A stretch of DNA of 64,000 nucleotides from assembly GCF_003289925.1 (NCBI RefSeq), contig NZ_QLZQ01000003.1, forward strand, positions 286,189 through 350,188. Direction: 5' to 3'. Both the position numbers and the translations under genes were made by a program. This stretch comes from Planococcus maitriensis. GTDB taxonomy: Bacteria > Bacillota > Bacilli > Bacillales_A > Planococcaceae. Each line of letters opens with the position of its first letter. Position 1 is the stretch's first letter. Shown here piece by piece: positions 50,407-59,320 of this stretch. A model generated the notes under the pieces. The model saw only the letters and a program-made list of their open reading frames with translations. It was not told the origin of the DNA and ran no database searches.

Positions 50407-51970
50407 GACACGCTACAAACTGCATCCCATTTCAGCACTCATTAATTTCCTTAAAGGCTTAAAAGAATTGATCTTGCCTTTCGTCATCATTTTCGGAGCG
50501 AACTTGTTCCGCGAAGACGGCATTTCGGGCATGTTCAACCAGGGCTGGCAAGGCTTATTGCCGCTGCTTATCGGCGGCGTGGTGCTGCTGTTCATGCTGA
50601 TTGCCGGCATCATCAAATGGAAACGCTTTGTCTACTGGTTTGAAGACGGGGAGCTGCGGATCGAGTACGGGTTGTTCGTCAAAAAGAAACGCTACATCCC
50701 GTTTGAACGGATCCAGAGCCTGAACTACACGGAGGGGATTTTCCACCGGCCGCTCGGGCTCGTCAAAGTGAAAGTCGAAACGGCCGGCTCCGGAAAAGCG
50801 GGACAGTCGGAAGCGGAACTGACCGCCATTTACCGGGCGGAAGCCGACCGTATCGAACAGGAAATGCATATGGCGAAACGCGGTTATGCACCGCAAGCCG
50901 GGCCGGGTGGCGAAAAGCTCTATGGGCCGGCCGAAGCCGAGCCGCCACGCGATGAGCCTGTGGAAGAACAAGCGCGTGTTTTGTACCGCATGAGCATGAA
51001 GGAATTATTGGTGCTCGCGACCACTTCCGGAGGGATTGGCGTCGTCATTTCCGGTGTGGCTTTGTTCTTATCGCAATTCGCAGAGTTGATCCCATACGAT
51101 GCCATCTACGAGGAAGTCATGCTATTCATGCGCTTCGGCTATCTGGTTGTTGCATTGACCGTGTTCGCGGGGCTATTGCTTGCGTGGGTCATTTCGGTGG
51201 CCATGACACTCATCGCCAATTATCAATTCACCATCCATGCAGACGATGAACGGATCTACATTACAAGAGGCTTGTTGGAAAAGAAAAAAGTCTCTGTGCC
51301 GTTTAACCGCGTGCAAGGCATTAAAATGACGCAAAATCCACTGCGCCAATTATTCGGCTATGTCAACGTCACGGTCGAAAGCGCAGGGGGCACCTTGGCC
51401 GATAAAGATGAAAAGATCCGTTTATTCCCGCTTGTTAAGCAAGAGAAGATGAAGCCGGTCCTGGATGAACTGTTCCCGGATTTCGACTGGACTCCGGAAT
51501 TGACCCGCTTGCCGAAAAGAAGCCGCCCGTTCTTTTACCGACTGTCGATCGGCTGGCTCGTTCCGGCATTCGCGGCGCTCGGCTATTTCTTCTATCCTTA
51601 TGGCTTATGGGCGATTGCGGTCGTTCCGGTCATCGTTGCCATCGGCCTCTGGCAGCACCGTTCGGCGGGATACTCCATCTCGGGGCGCCAATTGACGGCG
51701 CAATTCCGCGGCATCAGCCTGCATCGCTTTTACATGCTGAAAAAACGCATCCAAGTAGTTGCGGTAACACGGACGATTTTCCAGCGCCGCCGCGATGTCG
51801 CGTCTGTCCATGCGACGATCAAATCAGGCATGCTCGGAGCCACCGCGCTAGTGCCGAATCTGGCTCGGGAAGATGCCGAATGCATCCTGGCCTGGTATGA
51901 ACCATCGAGGCAGCGCCAGGCAATCGATCAGGAAACAACGAAAAACCCTCAACCGAATGAAATCGGCTGA
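50399..51970 (+). CDS. ydbT: bacterial PH-domain membrane protein YdbT
   Basis: A 523-residue protein with three bPH2 (DUF304) modules set between membrane helices: 'EDGELRIEYGLFVKKKRYIP', 'DERIYITRGLLEKKKVSVPF' and 'SAGYSISGRQLTAQFRG...LKKRIQVV'. Each has the 'I-Q' turn ('FERIQSLNYTEGIFHRPLGL'). It probably forms a membrane complex with YdbS. The first ATG (50396 or 50399) lies within the end of ydbS. The terminator stem begins within its last codons. Confidence 0.9.
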   Translation: MSETRYKLHPISALINFLKGLKELILPFVIIFGANLFREDGISGMFNQGWQGLLPLLIGGVVLLFMLIAGIIKWKRFVYWFEDGELRIEYGLFVKKKRYIPFERIQSLNYTEGIFHRPLGLVKVKVETAGSGKAGQSEAELTAIYRAEADRIEQEMHMAKRGYAPQAGPGGEKLYGPAEAEPPRDEPVEEQARVLYRMSMKELLVLATTSGGIGVVISGVALFLSQFAELIPYDAIYEEVMLFMRFGYLVVALTVFAGLLLAWVISVAMTLIANYQFTIHADDERIYITRGLLEKKKVSVPFNRVQGIKMTQNPLRQLFGYVNVTVESAGGTLADKDEKIRLFPLVKQEKMKPVLDELFPDFDWTPELTRLPKRSRPFFYRLSIGWLVPAFAALGYFFYPYGLWAIAVVPVIVAIGLWQHRSAGYSISGRQLTAQFRGISLHRFYMLKKRIQVVAVTRTIFQRRRDVASVHATIKSGMLGATALVPNLAREDAECILAWYEPSRQRQAIDQETTKNPQPNEIG

Positions 51971-51980
51971 GGGTTTTTTC
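51941..51980. terminator. bidirectional terminator overlapping the end of ydbT
   Basis: AAAACCCTCAaCCGA and TCGGcTGAGGGTTTT pair over ATGAAA; it also serves the convergent rhomboid gene. Confidence 0.88.
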
Positions 51981-51987
51981 AGGAGGG

Positions 51988-52602
51988 TCAGCGGCGGTTT
52001 TTGGCGCGCCAGCTGACGATGCGTTTCGGATGGAAATAGCTGAGCCCGATGAGGAAGCCGGTGATCATGCCGGCGATGTGCGCCGTGACGTTGATGTTCG
52101 GTGTCACAAATGTCATGACTATACTAATGACAATGATCGGGAGTATAATTTGTTTGAGCTGCGGCAACGCACGGCCGCCGTAATAGACGAGCGCGCCGAA
52201 CGCGCCGAAGATCCCGAAGATCGCGCCGCTAGCCCCGACATGTACATAATCGAGCGGCTGCAGGAAATACGTGGCCGCCGATGCGAAAAGGCCGGCTAGC
52301 ATATAAATCGTGATAAAGCGCATCTTGCCGGTCAAACGCTCAAGCTCCGGCCCGAATAAAAACAGCGAGAACATATTGAACAGCAAATGCATAAAGCCCC
52401 CATGGAGGAAGATCGGTGTTACAAAGCGCCACCACTCGCCATTCGCGATGTGGAAGTTCGACCCGACGCCATAATAGTAAATGTATTCACCGAGCATCGG
52501 CAAAAATGTCAGTAAGTGAATGAGGACATTCAACGCAATCAACGTCGATACGACTGGGTACATTCTTAAATACTGTGAAAAACTTTCTCTTCTGATAAAC
52601 AA
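51988..52602 (-). CDS. rhomboid intramembrane serine protease
   Basis: A 204-residue, six-helix rhomboid. The catalytic Ser is in 'GASGAIFGIFGAFGALV' (GxSG) and the catalytic His in 'NVTAHIAGMITGFLIG'; 'NGEWWRFVTPIFLHGGFMHL' is the loop-1 region with the conserved W-R and HGGFxHL. The TTG at 52600-52602 fits GAGGTGA upstream; a GTG three codons earlier is possible. It sits at the place of ydcA in the B. subtilis order but on the opposite strand to acpS. Confidence 0.92.
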   Translation of the reverse strand: MFIRRESFSQYLRMYPVVSTLIALNVLIHLLTFLPMLGEYIYYYGVGSNFHIANGEWWRFVTPIFLHGGFMHLLFNMFSLFLFGPELERLTGKMRFITIYMLAGLFASAATYFLQPLDYVHVGASGAIFGIFGAFGALVYYGGRALPQLKQIILPIIVISIVMTFVTPNINVTAHIAGMITGFLIGLSYFHPKRIVSWRAKNRR

Positions 52603-52670
52603 TAAGGTCACCTCAATTTCATAGCTTTATTATACCCGTTACCCATTTGCGAATGAAAGGAGAAACCTTT

Positions 52671-53024
52671 ATGATAACAGGAATCGGTCTTGATATCGTC
52701 GAGCTGGAGAGAATCCGCAGGCTCGATGAAAGGTCTTCGAAATTCCGCGAACGTGTCCTGACCGAAACGGAACTTGCCGAGTATCTTCTATTGAAGAACA
52801 AACGCAGGACCGAATTTCTGGCGGGCCGCTTTGCAGCGAAAGAAGCGTTCGCCAAAGCCCGCGGAACCGGAATCGGCGCAGCCTGCCCTTTTTCGGATAT
52901 GGAAATCAGAAAAGATGCAAACGGCAAACCCGGCATGTTTTTCCGCGGTGCGGAATGCGGGTTTGTTTCAATCACCCACTCAAAAGAATTTGCCGCCGCG
53001 CAAGTTGTTTTGCAAACCGAATGA
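52671..53024 (+). CDS. acpS: holo-[acyl-carrier-protein] synthase
   Basis: A 117-residue AcpS that moves 4'-phosphopantetheine from CoA to apo-ACP. 'GIGLDIVELERIRRL' with the metal-binding Asp, 'FLAGRFAAKEAFAKARGTGI' with the Glu/Lys pair, and 'FVSITHSKEFAAAQVVL' are diagnostic. The ATG at 52671 has GAAAGGAG upstream. It leads alr by 16 nt. Confidence 0.95.
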   Translation: MITGIGLDIVELERIRRLDERSSKFRERVLTETELAEYLLLKNKRRTEFLAGRFAAKEAFAKARGTGIGAACPFSDMEIRKDANGKPGMFFRGAECGFVSITHSKEFAAAQVVLQTE

Positions 53025-53040
53025 ACAGGATGTGTAGATT

Positions 53041-54189
53041 ATGGAAATGTATCGACCGACAAAAGCAGTCATCAACTTAGAGGCGATCCGGAATAACCTG
53101 TCAGCATTCCAAAAACGGGCTGGCGGCGCTGAAGTGATCGCAGTCGTTAAAGCGGACGGCTATGGCCACGGGGCGGAAGAAGTTGCCCGCACTGCCGTTG
53201 AAAACGGCGTCCGCCTGCTCGCTGTCGCTACGCCAGATGAAGCGTTATTATTGCGTCGCGGGGGAATCGAGCAGGATATCCTCGTCATGGGGGCAGTGCC
53301 CGCTGCTTTTGTGCCGGTAGCGCAACGCGAAAATATCATCGTTACCGCCCTGTCGCTCGAGTGGATCGAGTCGGCAGAGAAAGCTGCCGTTTCAGGACAG
53401 CCGCTCCGTGTCCATTTGAAAGTCGACACCGGCATGGGGCGTCTCGGCATACAACCCGAGGAAGCGGAAGCGGCATTTGCCAAACTGGCTTCGGATGTAT
53501 TTTCGTTTGATGGCATCTTTACGCATTTTGCCGCAGCAGACGATGAGGACACGTCACTTTTTGAGCAGCAAGCCGAGCGGATGAACGGCGTGCTGGGGCA
53601 AGTGCCTGAAGGAGTCATGGTTCACGTGTCGAACAGTGCTGCGGCGCTCATGCACCCGTCTGTCGCTTGCGATGCCGTCCGGATCGGCATATCGCTCTAT
53701 GGCATCGCGCCGTCACCTTATGTTGGCGAACATTCGCCGATTGCGCTTGAGCCGTCACTGAGCCTGGAAACGGAAATTGTCCACATCAAGAAAGTGCAGC
53801 CAGGTGCGACAATCAGTTATGGCGCGACGTACCGGAGCGAAGGGGAAGAGTGGATTGCCACGCTTCCTGTCGGCTATGCGGACGGCATGCTGCGCGGCTT
53901 GCAAGGACAGGAAGTACTGGTCCGTGGCCAGCGGGCGCCGATTGTCGGGCGCATCTGCATGGACCAATGCATGGTCCGCCTGAAAGAGCAGCTGCCCGTC
54001 GGAGAACCGGTCCAACTGATTGGCCGTCAAGGGGACGGGGAAATCTTGATCGATGAATGGGCCGAAAAGCTGGGCACAATCCCCTATGAAATCCCTTGTA
54101 TTTTGACGAAGCGGGTTCCGCGCGTCTATGTGAATGGCACCAAAAATGCCGGATCGCCTTTTCAGCCGAACGATTCAATGGTAAGATGA
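53041..54189 (+). CDS. alr: alanine racemase
   Basis: A 382-residue PLP enzyme that makes D-alanine for the wall. The PLP lysine is in 'VIAVVKADGYGHGAEEV', and 'HLKVDTGMGRLGI', 'FTHFAAAD' and 'YGATYRSEGEEWIATLPVGY' (catalytic Tyr) follow. Unlike B. subtilis, no ydcC lipoprotein gene lies between acpS and alr. The toxin-antitoxin pair ndoAI-ndoA follows after 44 nt. Confidence 0.96.
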   Translation: MEMYRPTKAVINLEAIRNNLSAFQKRAGGAEVIAVVKADGYGHGAEEVARTAVENGVRLLAVATPDEALLLRRGGIEQDILVMGAVPAAFVPVAQRENIIVTALSLEWIESAEKAAVSGQPLRVHLKVDTGMGRLGIQPEEAEAAFAKLASDVFSFDGIFTHFAAADDEDTSLFEQQAERMNGVLGQVPEGVMVHVSNSAAALMHPSVACDAVRIGISLYGIAPSPYVGEHSPIALEPSLSLETEIVHIKKVQPGATISYGATYRSEGEEWIATLPVGYADGMLRGLQGQEVLVRGQRAPIVGRICMDQCMVRLKEQLPVGEPVQLIGRQGDGEILIDEWAEKLGTIPYEIPCILTKRVPRVYVNGTKNAGSPFQPNDSMVR

Positions 54190-54233
54190 GAAGGTAAATT
54201 AGACAGAGATCGGGATTTTCGGAGGTGTCGGCT

Positions 54234-54518
54234 GTGTACGAGAAGTCAAAGACGAAAGAAGTGGTAGTTAAATTGCCGAAGCAATTCATGTCGGAACTTA
54301 CTGCCCACTCAAACGAACGCATTGAGGAAAACGGTGAATTTATCTATGTATCGACTCAACGGGTAACAAAAAATGTCTACGATTCATATCATATTCGGGA
54401 AGCGATGATCAAGGGCTATGTGGAAATGTCGCAGATCAACCTGTCAATTGCCTGCGAATGTTCGCACGCTGAGTACGAAGCGGAGCACACGACAGTGCAA
54501 CTCGTAAGCGGAGGGTGA
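54234..54518 (+). CDS. ndoAI: antitoxin EndoAI (MazE-type)
   Basis: A 94-residue ribbon-helix-helix antitoxin that inhibits the next gene's product. The DNA-binding segment is '[20 protein letters not shown]', and the acidic C-terminal half wraps the toxin. The GTG at 54234 has GGAGG 8 nt upstream. It overlaps nothing but is only 4 nt from ndoA. Confidence 0.93.
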   Translation: MYEKSKTKEVVVKLPKQFMSELTAHSNERIEENGEFIYVSTQRVTKNVYDSYHIREAMIKGYVEMSQINLSIACECSHAEYEAEHTTVQLVSGG

Positions 54519-54522
54519 CAAC

Positions 54523-54873
54523 TTGATTGTAAAACGCGGGGATGTTTTTTTCGCAGAATTATCACCGGTCGTCGGGTCTGAGCAAGGGGGGACCCGTCCG
54601 GTCTTGGTGATACAAAACGATATCGGGAACCGGTTTAGTCCAACAGTGATCATTGCGGCGATCACCGCCCAGATCCAGAAAGCCAAATTGCCGACCCACG
54701 TGGAAATCAACGCCAAAAAATATGGCTTTGAGCGTGATTCTGTTATTTTGCTTGAACAATTGCGGACGATTGATAAATCGCGTTTGACGGATAAGATCAC
54801 ACAGCTGGACGATGCGTTGATGGAAAAGGTGGACGAAGCCTTGGAAATTAGTGTCGGACTTGTAAAATTTTAG
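54523..54873 (+). CDS. ndoA: mRNA endoribonuclease EndoA (MazF-type toxin)
   Basis: A 116-residue toxin that cuts mRNA (UACAU in B. subtilis). The fold and active-site residues are visible in '[20 protein letters not shown]', '[20 protein letters not shown]' (Arg) and '[20 protein letters not shown]' (Thr). The TTG start has GGAGGGTGAC upstream. In B. subtilis and S. aureus it also stands just before the rsb-sigB operon, as here. Confidence 0.95.
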   Translation: MIVKRGDVFFAELSPVVGSEQGGTRPVLVIQNDIGNRFSPTVIIAAITAQIQKAKLPTHVEINAKKYGFERDSVILLEQLRTIDKSRLTDKITQLDDALMEKVDEALEISVGLVKF

Positions 54874-54891
54874 CATACATACTCCATGGAA

Positions 54892-54925
54892 ATACCCCGA
54901 GATGGCTTTTCTCGGGGTGTTTTCG
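54892..54925 (+). terminator. terminator after ndoA
   Basis: ACCCCGAGA and TCTCGGGGT pair over TGGCTTT, then GTTTTC. Confidence 0.8.
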
Positions 54926-55052
54926 TATAGAAAAGCATCATAAATCGGGACGGTTCATCAAAAAAGATGTGAAATGCTTCGTTTTCCGATACAATGGATA
55001 GACAAGTATGAAATTGTGGCTGCAAGAGTCACCGGGAGGGTTTTACGACAAG

Positions 55053-55883
55053 ATGAACAAACAAATGGCTACATATATACAGGAAAACATGACCGGCGTC
55101 ATTGCTGAATGGCAGCAAATGATGAGAGATGAGAGGGATGAACGCTCATTTCAGGTAATGTCAGAAGAGATGGTGAATCAGACGAGCCGTGAATTCGCTG
55201 GTTTGATGACTTCGAGCTTGCTGGAAAGCAACGAAGTGTATGAAAGCCGCTTACAGGATTTCGCCGACAAGGTGGTTCGCCTGGGCTGGTCCATCACGTT
55301 CATGACAAAAGCGATCGATCATTTCGCTGAAATCGTCTATGAAGGAATGCGGGATTCCGGCATCATCCACCAGGAAAATATGGATGGGTTCATCCATGAA
55401 TTTTCCAATTGGGCAACGCCGATCCGCAACAGCATGATCGATACATACTCCAAAACGTGGGAGCGCACGGTCAGCTTGCAGAAGATTGCGTTGCAGGAAC
55501 TCTCCGCTTCCCTGATCCCGGTATTTGACAAGGTTTCAGTCATGCCGCTCGTCGGCACAATCGATACGGAGCGGGCGAAATTGATTATGGAAAACCTGCT
55601 CGACGGCGTCGTCAAGCACCGTGCGGAAGTGGTGCTGTTGGATATCACGGGCGTGCCGGTCGTCGATACGATGGTCGCCCATCACATTATCCAAGCCGCC
55701 GATGCAGTCCGCCTGGTCGGGGCGAAATGCATGCTCGTCGGGATCCGTCCGGAAATTGCCCAGACGATCGTAACGCTCGGCATCAATTTGAACGACTTTA
55801 CGACAACGAGCACATTGCAGCGCGGCGTAGAACAAGCGTTGGCTTGGACAAACCGAAAAATTGTGGAGGTTGAGGAAGCATGA
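55053..55883 (+). CDS. rsbR: stressosome co-antagonist RsbR
   Basis: A 276-residue RsbRA-type protein, which with RsbS forms the stressosome that holds RsbT until stress. The N-terminal half is the non-haem globin-like sensor ('[20 protein letters not shown]', '[20 protein letters not shown]'), the C-terminal half a STAS domain. '[18 protein letters not shown]' carries both threonines (Thr171 and Thr205 region in B. subtilis) phosphorylated by RsbT. The ATG at 55053 matches the length of B. subtilis RsbRA; GGGAGGG lies about 12 nt upstream. It is the first gene of the rsb operon. Confidence 0.95.
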   Translation: MNKQMATYIQENMTGVIAEWQQMMRDERDERSFQVMSEEMVNQTSREFAGLMTSSLLESNEVYESRLQDFADKVVRLGWSITFMTKAIDHFAEIVYEGMRDSGIIHQENMDGFIHEFSNWATPIRNSMIDTYSKTWERTVSLQKIALQELSASLIPVFDKVSVMPLVGTIDTERAKLIMENLLDGVVKHRAEVVLLDITGVPVVDTMVAHHIIQAADAVRLVGAKCMLVGIRPEIAQTIVTLGINLNDFTTTSTLQRGVEQALAWTNRKIVEVEEA

Positions 55884-56242
55884 ATGTGAGAATCCCGATT
55901 CTAAAACTGAAAGATACATTAATTGTTTCGATCCAATGGGAACTGGATGACCAGACGGCTTTGCAGTTCCAGGAAGATCTTTTGACTAAATTGCATGAAA
56001 CCAGTGCCCGCGGGGTGGTCATCGATTTGACGTCCATCGACTTTATTGATTCATTCATTGCCAAAGTGCTGGGAGATGTTATCAGCATGTCCAGCCTGAT
56101 GGGGGCAAGAGTGGTTATTACCGGTATCCAGCCGGCAGTTGCCATCACTTTGATCGAGCTCGGAATTCGACTTGAAGACGTTATGACGGCACTTGACCTA
56201 GAGAACGGCTTGGAGAAACTTCAACTGGAATTGGAGGCTTGA
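55880..56242 (+). CDS. rsbS: stressosome scaffold RsbS
   Basis: A 120-residue single STAS domain protein that binds RsbT directly. The phosphorylated serine is in '[20 protein letters not shown]' (equivalent of Ser59). The start overlaps the rsbR stop by 4 nt and it precedes rsbT, as in every known module. Confidence 0.96.
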   Translation: MNVRIPILKLKDTLIVSIQWELDDQTALQFQEDLLTKLHETSARGVVIDLTSIDFIDSFIAKVLGDVISMSSLMGARVVITGIQPAVAITLIELGIRLEDVMTALDLENGLEKLQLELEA

Positions 56243-56244
56243 AG

Positions 56245-56646
56245 ATGAGCGACCAATCCTCAGTGGAAATCTTAACGGAATGGGATATTGTAGCGGCACG
56301 GCAGCTTGGGCGCAATGTCGCCAAAGAGCTCGGCTTCGGCACCGTGGACCAAGCGCGGATCACGACAGCCATCAGTGAGCTTGCCCGCAATATTTATTTA
56401 TACGCCGGCCAGGGCAGGATTGAAATCCAGCAGCTGACCGAAAACGGCATGAAGGGAATCCTGATCATCGCTGCCGATAGCGGCCCGGGGATCCCGGATG
56501 TCCGGAAAGTGATGGAAGACGGATTTACGACATCAGGAGGATTGGGTGCAGGCCTGCCGGGTGTCAAGCGCTTGATGGACGATTTCAAGATCGAAACGAT
56601 CCAAGGCGAAGGGACAGATATACGGGCTACGAAGTGGCTCCGCTAG
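56245..56646 (+). CDS. rsbT: switch kinase RsbT
   Basis: A 133-residue GHKL-fold serine kinase. On stress it phosphorylates RsbS and RsbR, leaves the stressosome and activates RsbU. ATP-binding boxes: 'TTAISELARNIYLYAGQG' (N box), 'IAADSGPGIPDVRKVMEDGF' (G1) and 'GGLGAGLPGVKRLMDDFKIE' (G2). GGAGG lies in the end of rsbS. Confidence 0.96.
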   Translation: MSDQSSVEILTEWDIVAARQLGRNVAKELGFGTVDQARITTAISELARNIYLYAGQGRIEIQQLTENGMKGILIIAADSGPGIPDVRKVMEDGFTTSGGLGAGLPGVKRLMDDFKIETIQGEGTDIRATKWLR

Positions 56647-56658
56647 GGGGAACGCTAA

Positions 56659-57660
56659 ATGCCTCAACACATTGAAGCACAGTACCAGGAAATTCTGAAC
56701 GAATATGTAAAAAAGCAGACGGAGCAAAATTTGTACGTCGGCCAAAATTTCAGCAGGCAACTCATTCTGGAGAACATCTCTCCTGAAGAAGTGATCAGTA
56801 TGCACAAAGCAGCCATCCGGGAGCTCTATAGCGATCTCCCGGATGTTGTTTGGCATTCTTTCGATTTTCTGATCGAGATGATGATCAATTATGGATTGGC
56901 CCTGCAGGAACGCCAAAGTTTGCTGAAGCGCCAGGAAGAGCTGAAAGTGGAAATGGACTTGGCGGCCAATGTGCAGGAAACTTTGCTCAAGACGAAATTG
57001 CCGTCACTCGATGGCTTGGATATCGGCTTATTGTCGATACCGGCCAAGAAGATGAACGGGGATTATATTTATTTTGTCAGTGATTACGATGGATACGCTG
57101 GGGTGGCTGTTGCCGATGTGATCGGCAAAGGCCTCCCGGCGGCTCTTTGCATGTCCATGATCAAATTCGGCATGGACAGCCTCAACAGTTCACACGCCAT
57201 GCCGAAAGACGTGCTCAGCGTCATTAACCGGATCGTCGAGAAAAGTGTCGATGATTCGATGTTCGTGTCGATGTTCTATGCGAATTATGACGCAAGCGCG
57301 GCCAAGCTCACTTACGGATCGGCCGGCCATGAACCTGCCATCCTCTACCGTGCGAATACAGGGGGATTTGACGAGCTCGAAGCAAAAGGCTTGCTGCTGG
57401 GTGTTTCCCCGGCAGCGGTTTATGAAGAGCATTCCGTCACCTTGGGAAAAGGCGACATGGTCATCATGATGACCGACGGGGTGACCGAGGGCCGGACAGA
57501 GGAAGGCTTTATCGAGCGGGATGTCATTTATGAATTGATTGAGCAAAAGAAAGATGAACCGGCTCAGGCAATCGTCCAGCACGTCTACGATGAACTCGAA
57601 CGGATGCAAAATGCAGAACTTCAGGATGATTTCACTTTAGTGATTTACAAGAAGGTTTAA
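56659..57660 (+). CDS. rsbU: PP2C phosphatase RsbU
   Basis: A 333-residue environmental-pathway phosphatase that dephosphorylates RsbV when RsbT binds its N-terminal helical domain (about 1-110). The PP2C (SpoIIE-type) domain holds 'KMNGDYIYFVSDYDGYAGVA', 'VADVIGKGLPAALCMSM', 'YGSAGHEPAILYRANTGGFD' and 'GDMVIMMTDGVTEGRTEEGF' with the metal-binding Asp residues. It lies between rsbT and the internal sigma-B promoter. Confidence 0.96.
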   Translation: MPQHIEAQYQEILNEYVKKQTEQNLYVGQNFSRQLILENISPEEVISMHKAAIRELYSDLPDVVWHSFDFLIEMMINYGLALQERQSLLKRQEELKVEMDLAANVQETLLKTKLPSLDGLDIGLLSIPAKKMNGDYIYFVSDYDGYAGVAVADVIGKGLPAALCMSMIKFGMDSLNSSHAMPKDVLSVINRIVEKSVDDSMFVSMFYANYDASAAKLTYGSAGHEPAILYRANTGGFDELEAKGLLLGVSPAAVYEEHSVTLGKGDMVIMMTDGVTEGRTEEGFIERDVIYELIEQKKDEPAQAIVQHVYDELERMQNAELQDDFTLVIYKKV

Positions 57661-57666
57661 TTCCAT

Positions 57667-57692
57667 GTTTAAAGGCATTGAATAGCGGGTAA
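57667..57692 (+). promoter_or_regulatory. sigma-B autoregulatory promoter of rsbV-rsbW-sigB-rsbX
   Basis: GTTTAA (57667-57672), 14 nt, GGGTAA (57687-57692), at the same place as the internal sigma-B promoter of B. subtilis. Confidence 0.9.
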
Positions 57693-57754
57693 CAAGGCTT
57701 AGAATGGCTTTTTTCAGCCGAATTGAATCATACAAAACGGGGTGTCATATAGAG

Positions 57755-58087
57755 ATGAATATTCAAGTTAATTTGACAGAAAATGACAATAAATTAAAAG
57801 GCGATATTCACGGGGAAATCGATGCGCATACAGCACCGGTACTCCGTGAGAAATTGGAAGCGTACCAGGAGCAGGAAGGCTTGAATGCCGAACTGGATTT
57901 ATCCGGTGTGGATTACATGGATAGTACAGGCTTGGGCGTTTTTGTCGCGTTCTATAAATCAATCAACGCAAAAGGCGGCCATTTGAAACTGACGGGGCTT
58001 TCAAGCCGTTTGAAGCGCCTTTTCGATATCACTGGCCTAGGCGATATCATGGATATTGAAGCAGCAGTCGGGAAGGGTGGGAATTAA
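57755..58087 (+). CDS. rsbV: anti-sigma factor antagonist RsbV
   Basis: A 110-residue STAS protein. When unphosphorylated it binds RsbW and frees sigma-B. The target serine is in 'DLSGVDYMDSTGLGVFVAFY' (Ser56 equivalent). The ATG at 57755 lies behind a short purine stretch (ATAGAG); the spacing to GGGG is long, so the exact start has a small uncertainty. Confidence 0.96.
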   Translation: MNIQVNLTENDNKLKGDIHGEIDAHTAPVLREKLEAYQEQEGLNAELDLSGVDYMDSTGLGVFVAFYKSINAKGGHLKLTGLSSRLKRLFDITGLGDIMDIEAAVGKGGN

Positions 58088-58089
58088 TC

Positions 58090-58560
58090 ATGCGTCCTTT
58101 CGATTATGTAGAGATGCGCGTTCCGGCGAAATCCCAATACGTAGGCGTAGCCCGCCTGACGATTTCAGGCCTTGCAAGCCGTATCGGGTTTTCGTTCGAT
58201 GATATCGAAGATTTGAAGATCGCTTCGAGTGAAGCGGTGACAAACGCTGTACAGCACGCCTATTCCGAAGGCGAAGAAGGCGAAGTAGTCATCGGCTGTG
58301 CATTATATGAAGATAAAATTGAAATCATGGTTGCCGACCACGGCCAAAGCTTCAACTTTGAGGAAACCAAGGCAAAGGTAGGCCCTTATCACGATCAGGA
58401 AGAGGGAGCGTTCCTGCGCGAAGGAGGTCTCGGCCTGTATTTGATCGAAACGCTTATGGATGAAGTGAAAGTGCATCATCAGGAAGGCGTTACTGTCTTT
58501 ATGACCAAGCATGTTGAAGGAGAGCGGGTGGAAGAGGATGTCGAAACAATCTCATCCTAA
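58090..58560 (+). CDS. rsbW: anti-sigma-B factor and kinase RsbW
   Basis: A 156-residue GHKL kinase that holds sigma-B or phosphorylates RsbV. ATP boxes are 'DLKIASSEAVTNAVQHAYSE' (N box), 'MVADHGQSFNFEETKA' (G1) and 'REGGLGLYLIETLMDEVKVH' (G2). It overlaps the start of sigB by 23 nt. Confidence 0.96.
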   Translation: MRPFDYVEMRVPAKSQYVGVARLTISGLASRIGFSFDDIEDLKIASSEAVTNAVQHAYSEGEEGEVVIGCALYEDKIEIMVADHGQSFNFEETKAKVGPYHDQEEGAFLREGGLGLYLIETLMDEVKVHHQEGVTVFMTKHVEGERVEEDVETISS

Positions 58561-59320
58561 TCAGCCAACGAAAGAACAGGTACTGGAATGGATTGAAGCT
58601 TATCAGAAAACAGAGGACGAGGAAGCCCAGACAAACCTTGTCCTTAATTACCGCCGTTTAGTGGAATCGATTGCCCGCAAGTATTCAAACGGGAAATCCT
58701 ACCACGAAGACATTGCACAAGTGGGCATGCTTGGCTTGCTCGGTGCAATCCGGCGTTACGATCCATCTTATGGCCGCAGCTTCGAAGCTTTCGCGGTGCC
58801 GACCATCATCGGTGAAATCAAGCGCTTTTTGCGTGATAAAACATGGGCGATCCATGTCCCGCGCCGCATAAAAGAGCTGGGGCCGCGCATCAAAGCGACG
58901 GTTGAAGTGCTGACGACAGAGCTCCAGCGTTCTCCGCAAGTCTGGGAGATCGCTGAATATCTGGACGTTGACGAAGACGATGTTTTGGAAGCGATGGAGA
59001 TGGGCAAAAGCTATCAAGCACTTTCCATGGACCATTCACTCGAGGCGGATTCGGACGGCAGTACGGTTACATTGTTCGATGTAGTCGGCCAAGAAGACGA
59101 CGGATATGAAAAAGCGGATCAGCGCATGCTCGTAGCGGAAGCGATGAATGTCCTTTCCGATCGGGAAAAGCAGATCATCCAATACACCTACATAGAGCAG
59201 CTGAGCCAGAAAGAAGCGGGCGACCGTCTGGGGATTTCCCAGATGCACGTTTCGCGCCTTCAACGAAAAGCCATCAAAAAGCTTCAGGAAGCGATTTTGG
59301 CTGCTGGCGGGGTTTCCTAG
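58538..59320 (+). CDS. sigB: general stress sigma factor sigma-B
   Basis: A 260-residue group-3 sigma-70 factor for the general stress regulon. Region 2 holds 'GKSYHEDIAQVGMLGLLGAI' and 'RRYDPSYGRSFEAFAVPTII', region 3 'RRIKELGPRIKATVEVLTTE', and region 4 the helix-turn-helix 'LSQKEAGDRLGISQMHVSRL'. Six sites in this window match its expected promoter. The ATG at 58538 follows GTGGAAGAGG and agrees with the family length. Confidence 0.97.
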   Translation: MSKQSHPNQPTKEQVLEWIEAYQKTEDEEAQTNLVLNYRRLVESIARKYSNGKSYHEDIAQVGMLGLLGAIRRYDPSYGRSFEAFAVPTIIGEIKRFLRDKTWAIHVPRRIKELGPRIKATVEVLTTELQRSPQVWEIAEYLDVDEDDVLEAMEMGKSYQALSMDHSLEADSDGSTVTLFDVVGQEDDGYEKADQRMLVAEAMNVLSDREKQIIQYTYIEQLSQKEAGDRLGISQMHVSRLQRKAIKKLQEAILAAGGVS

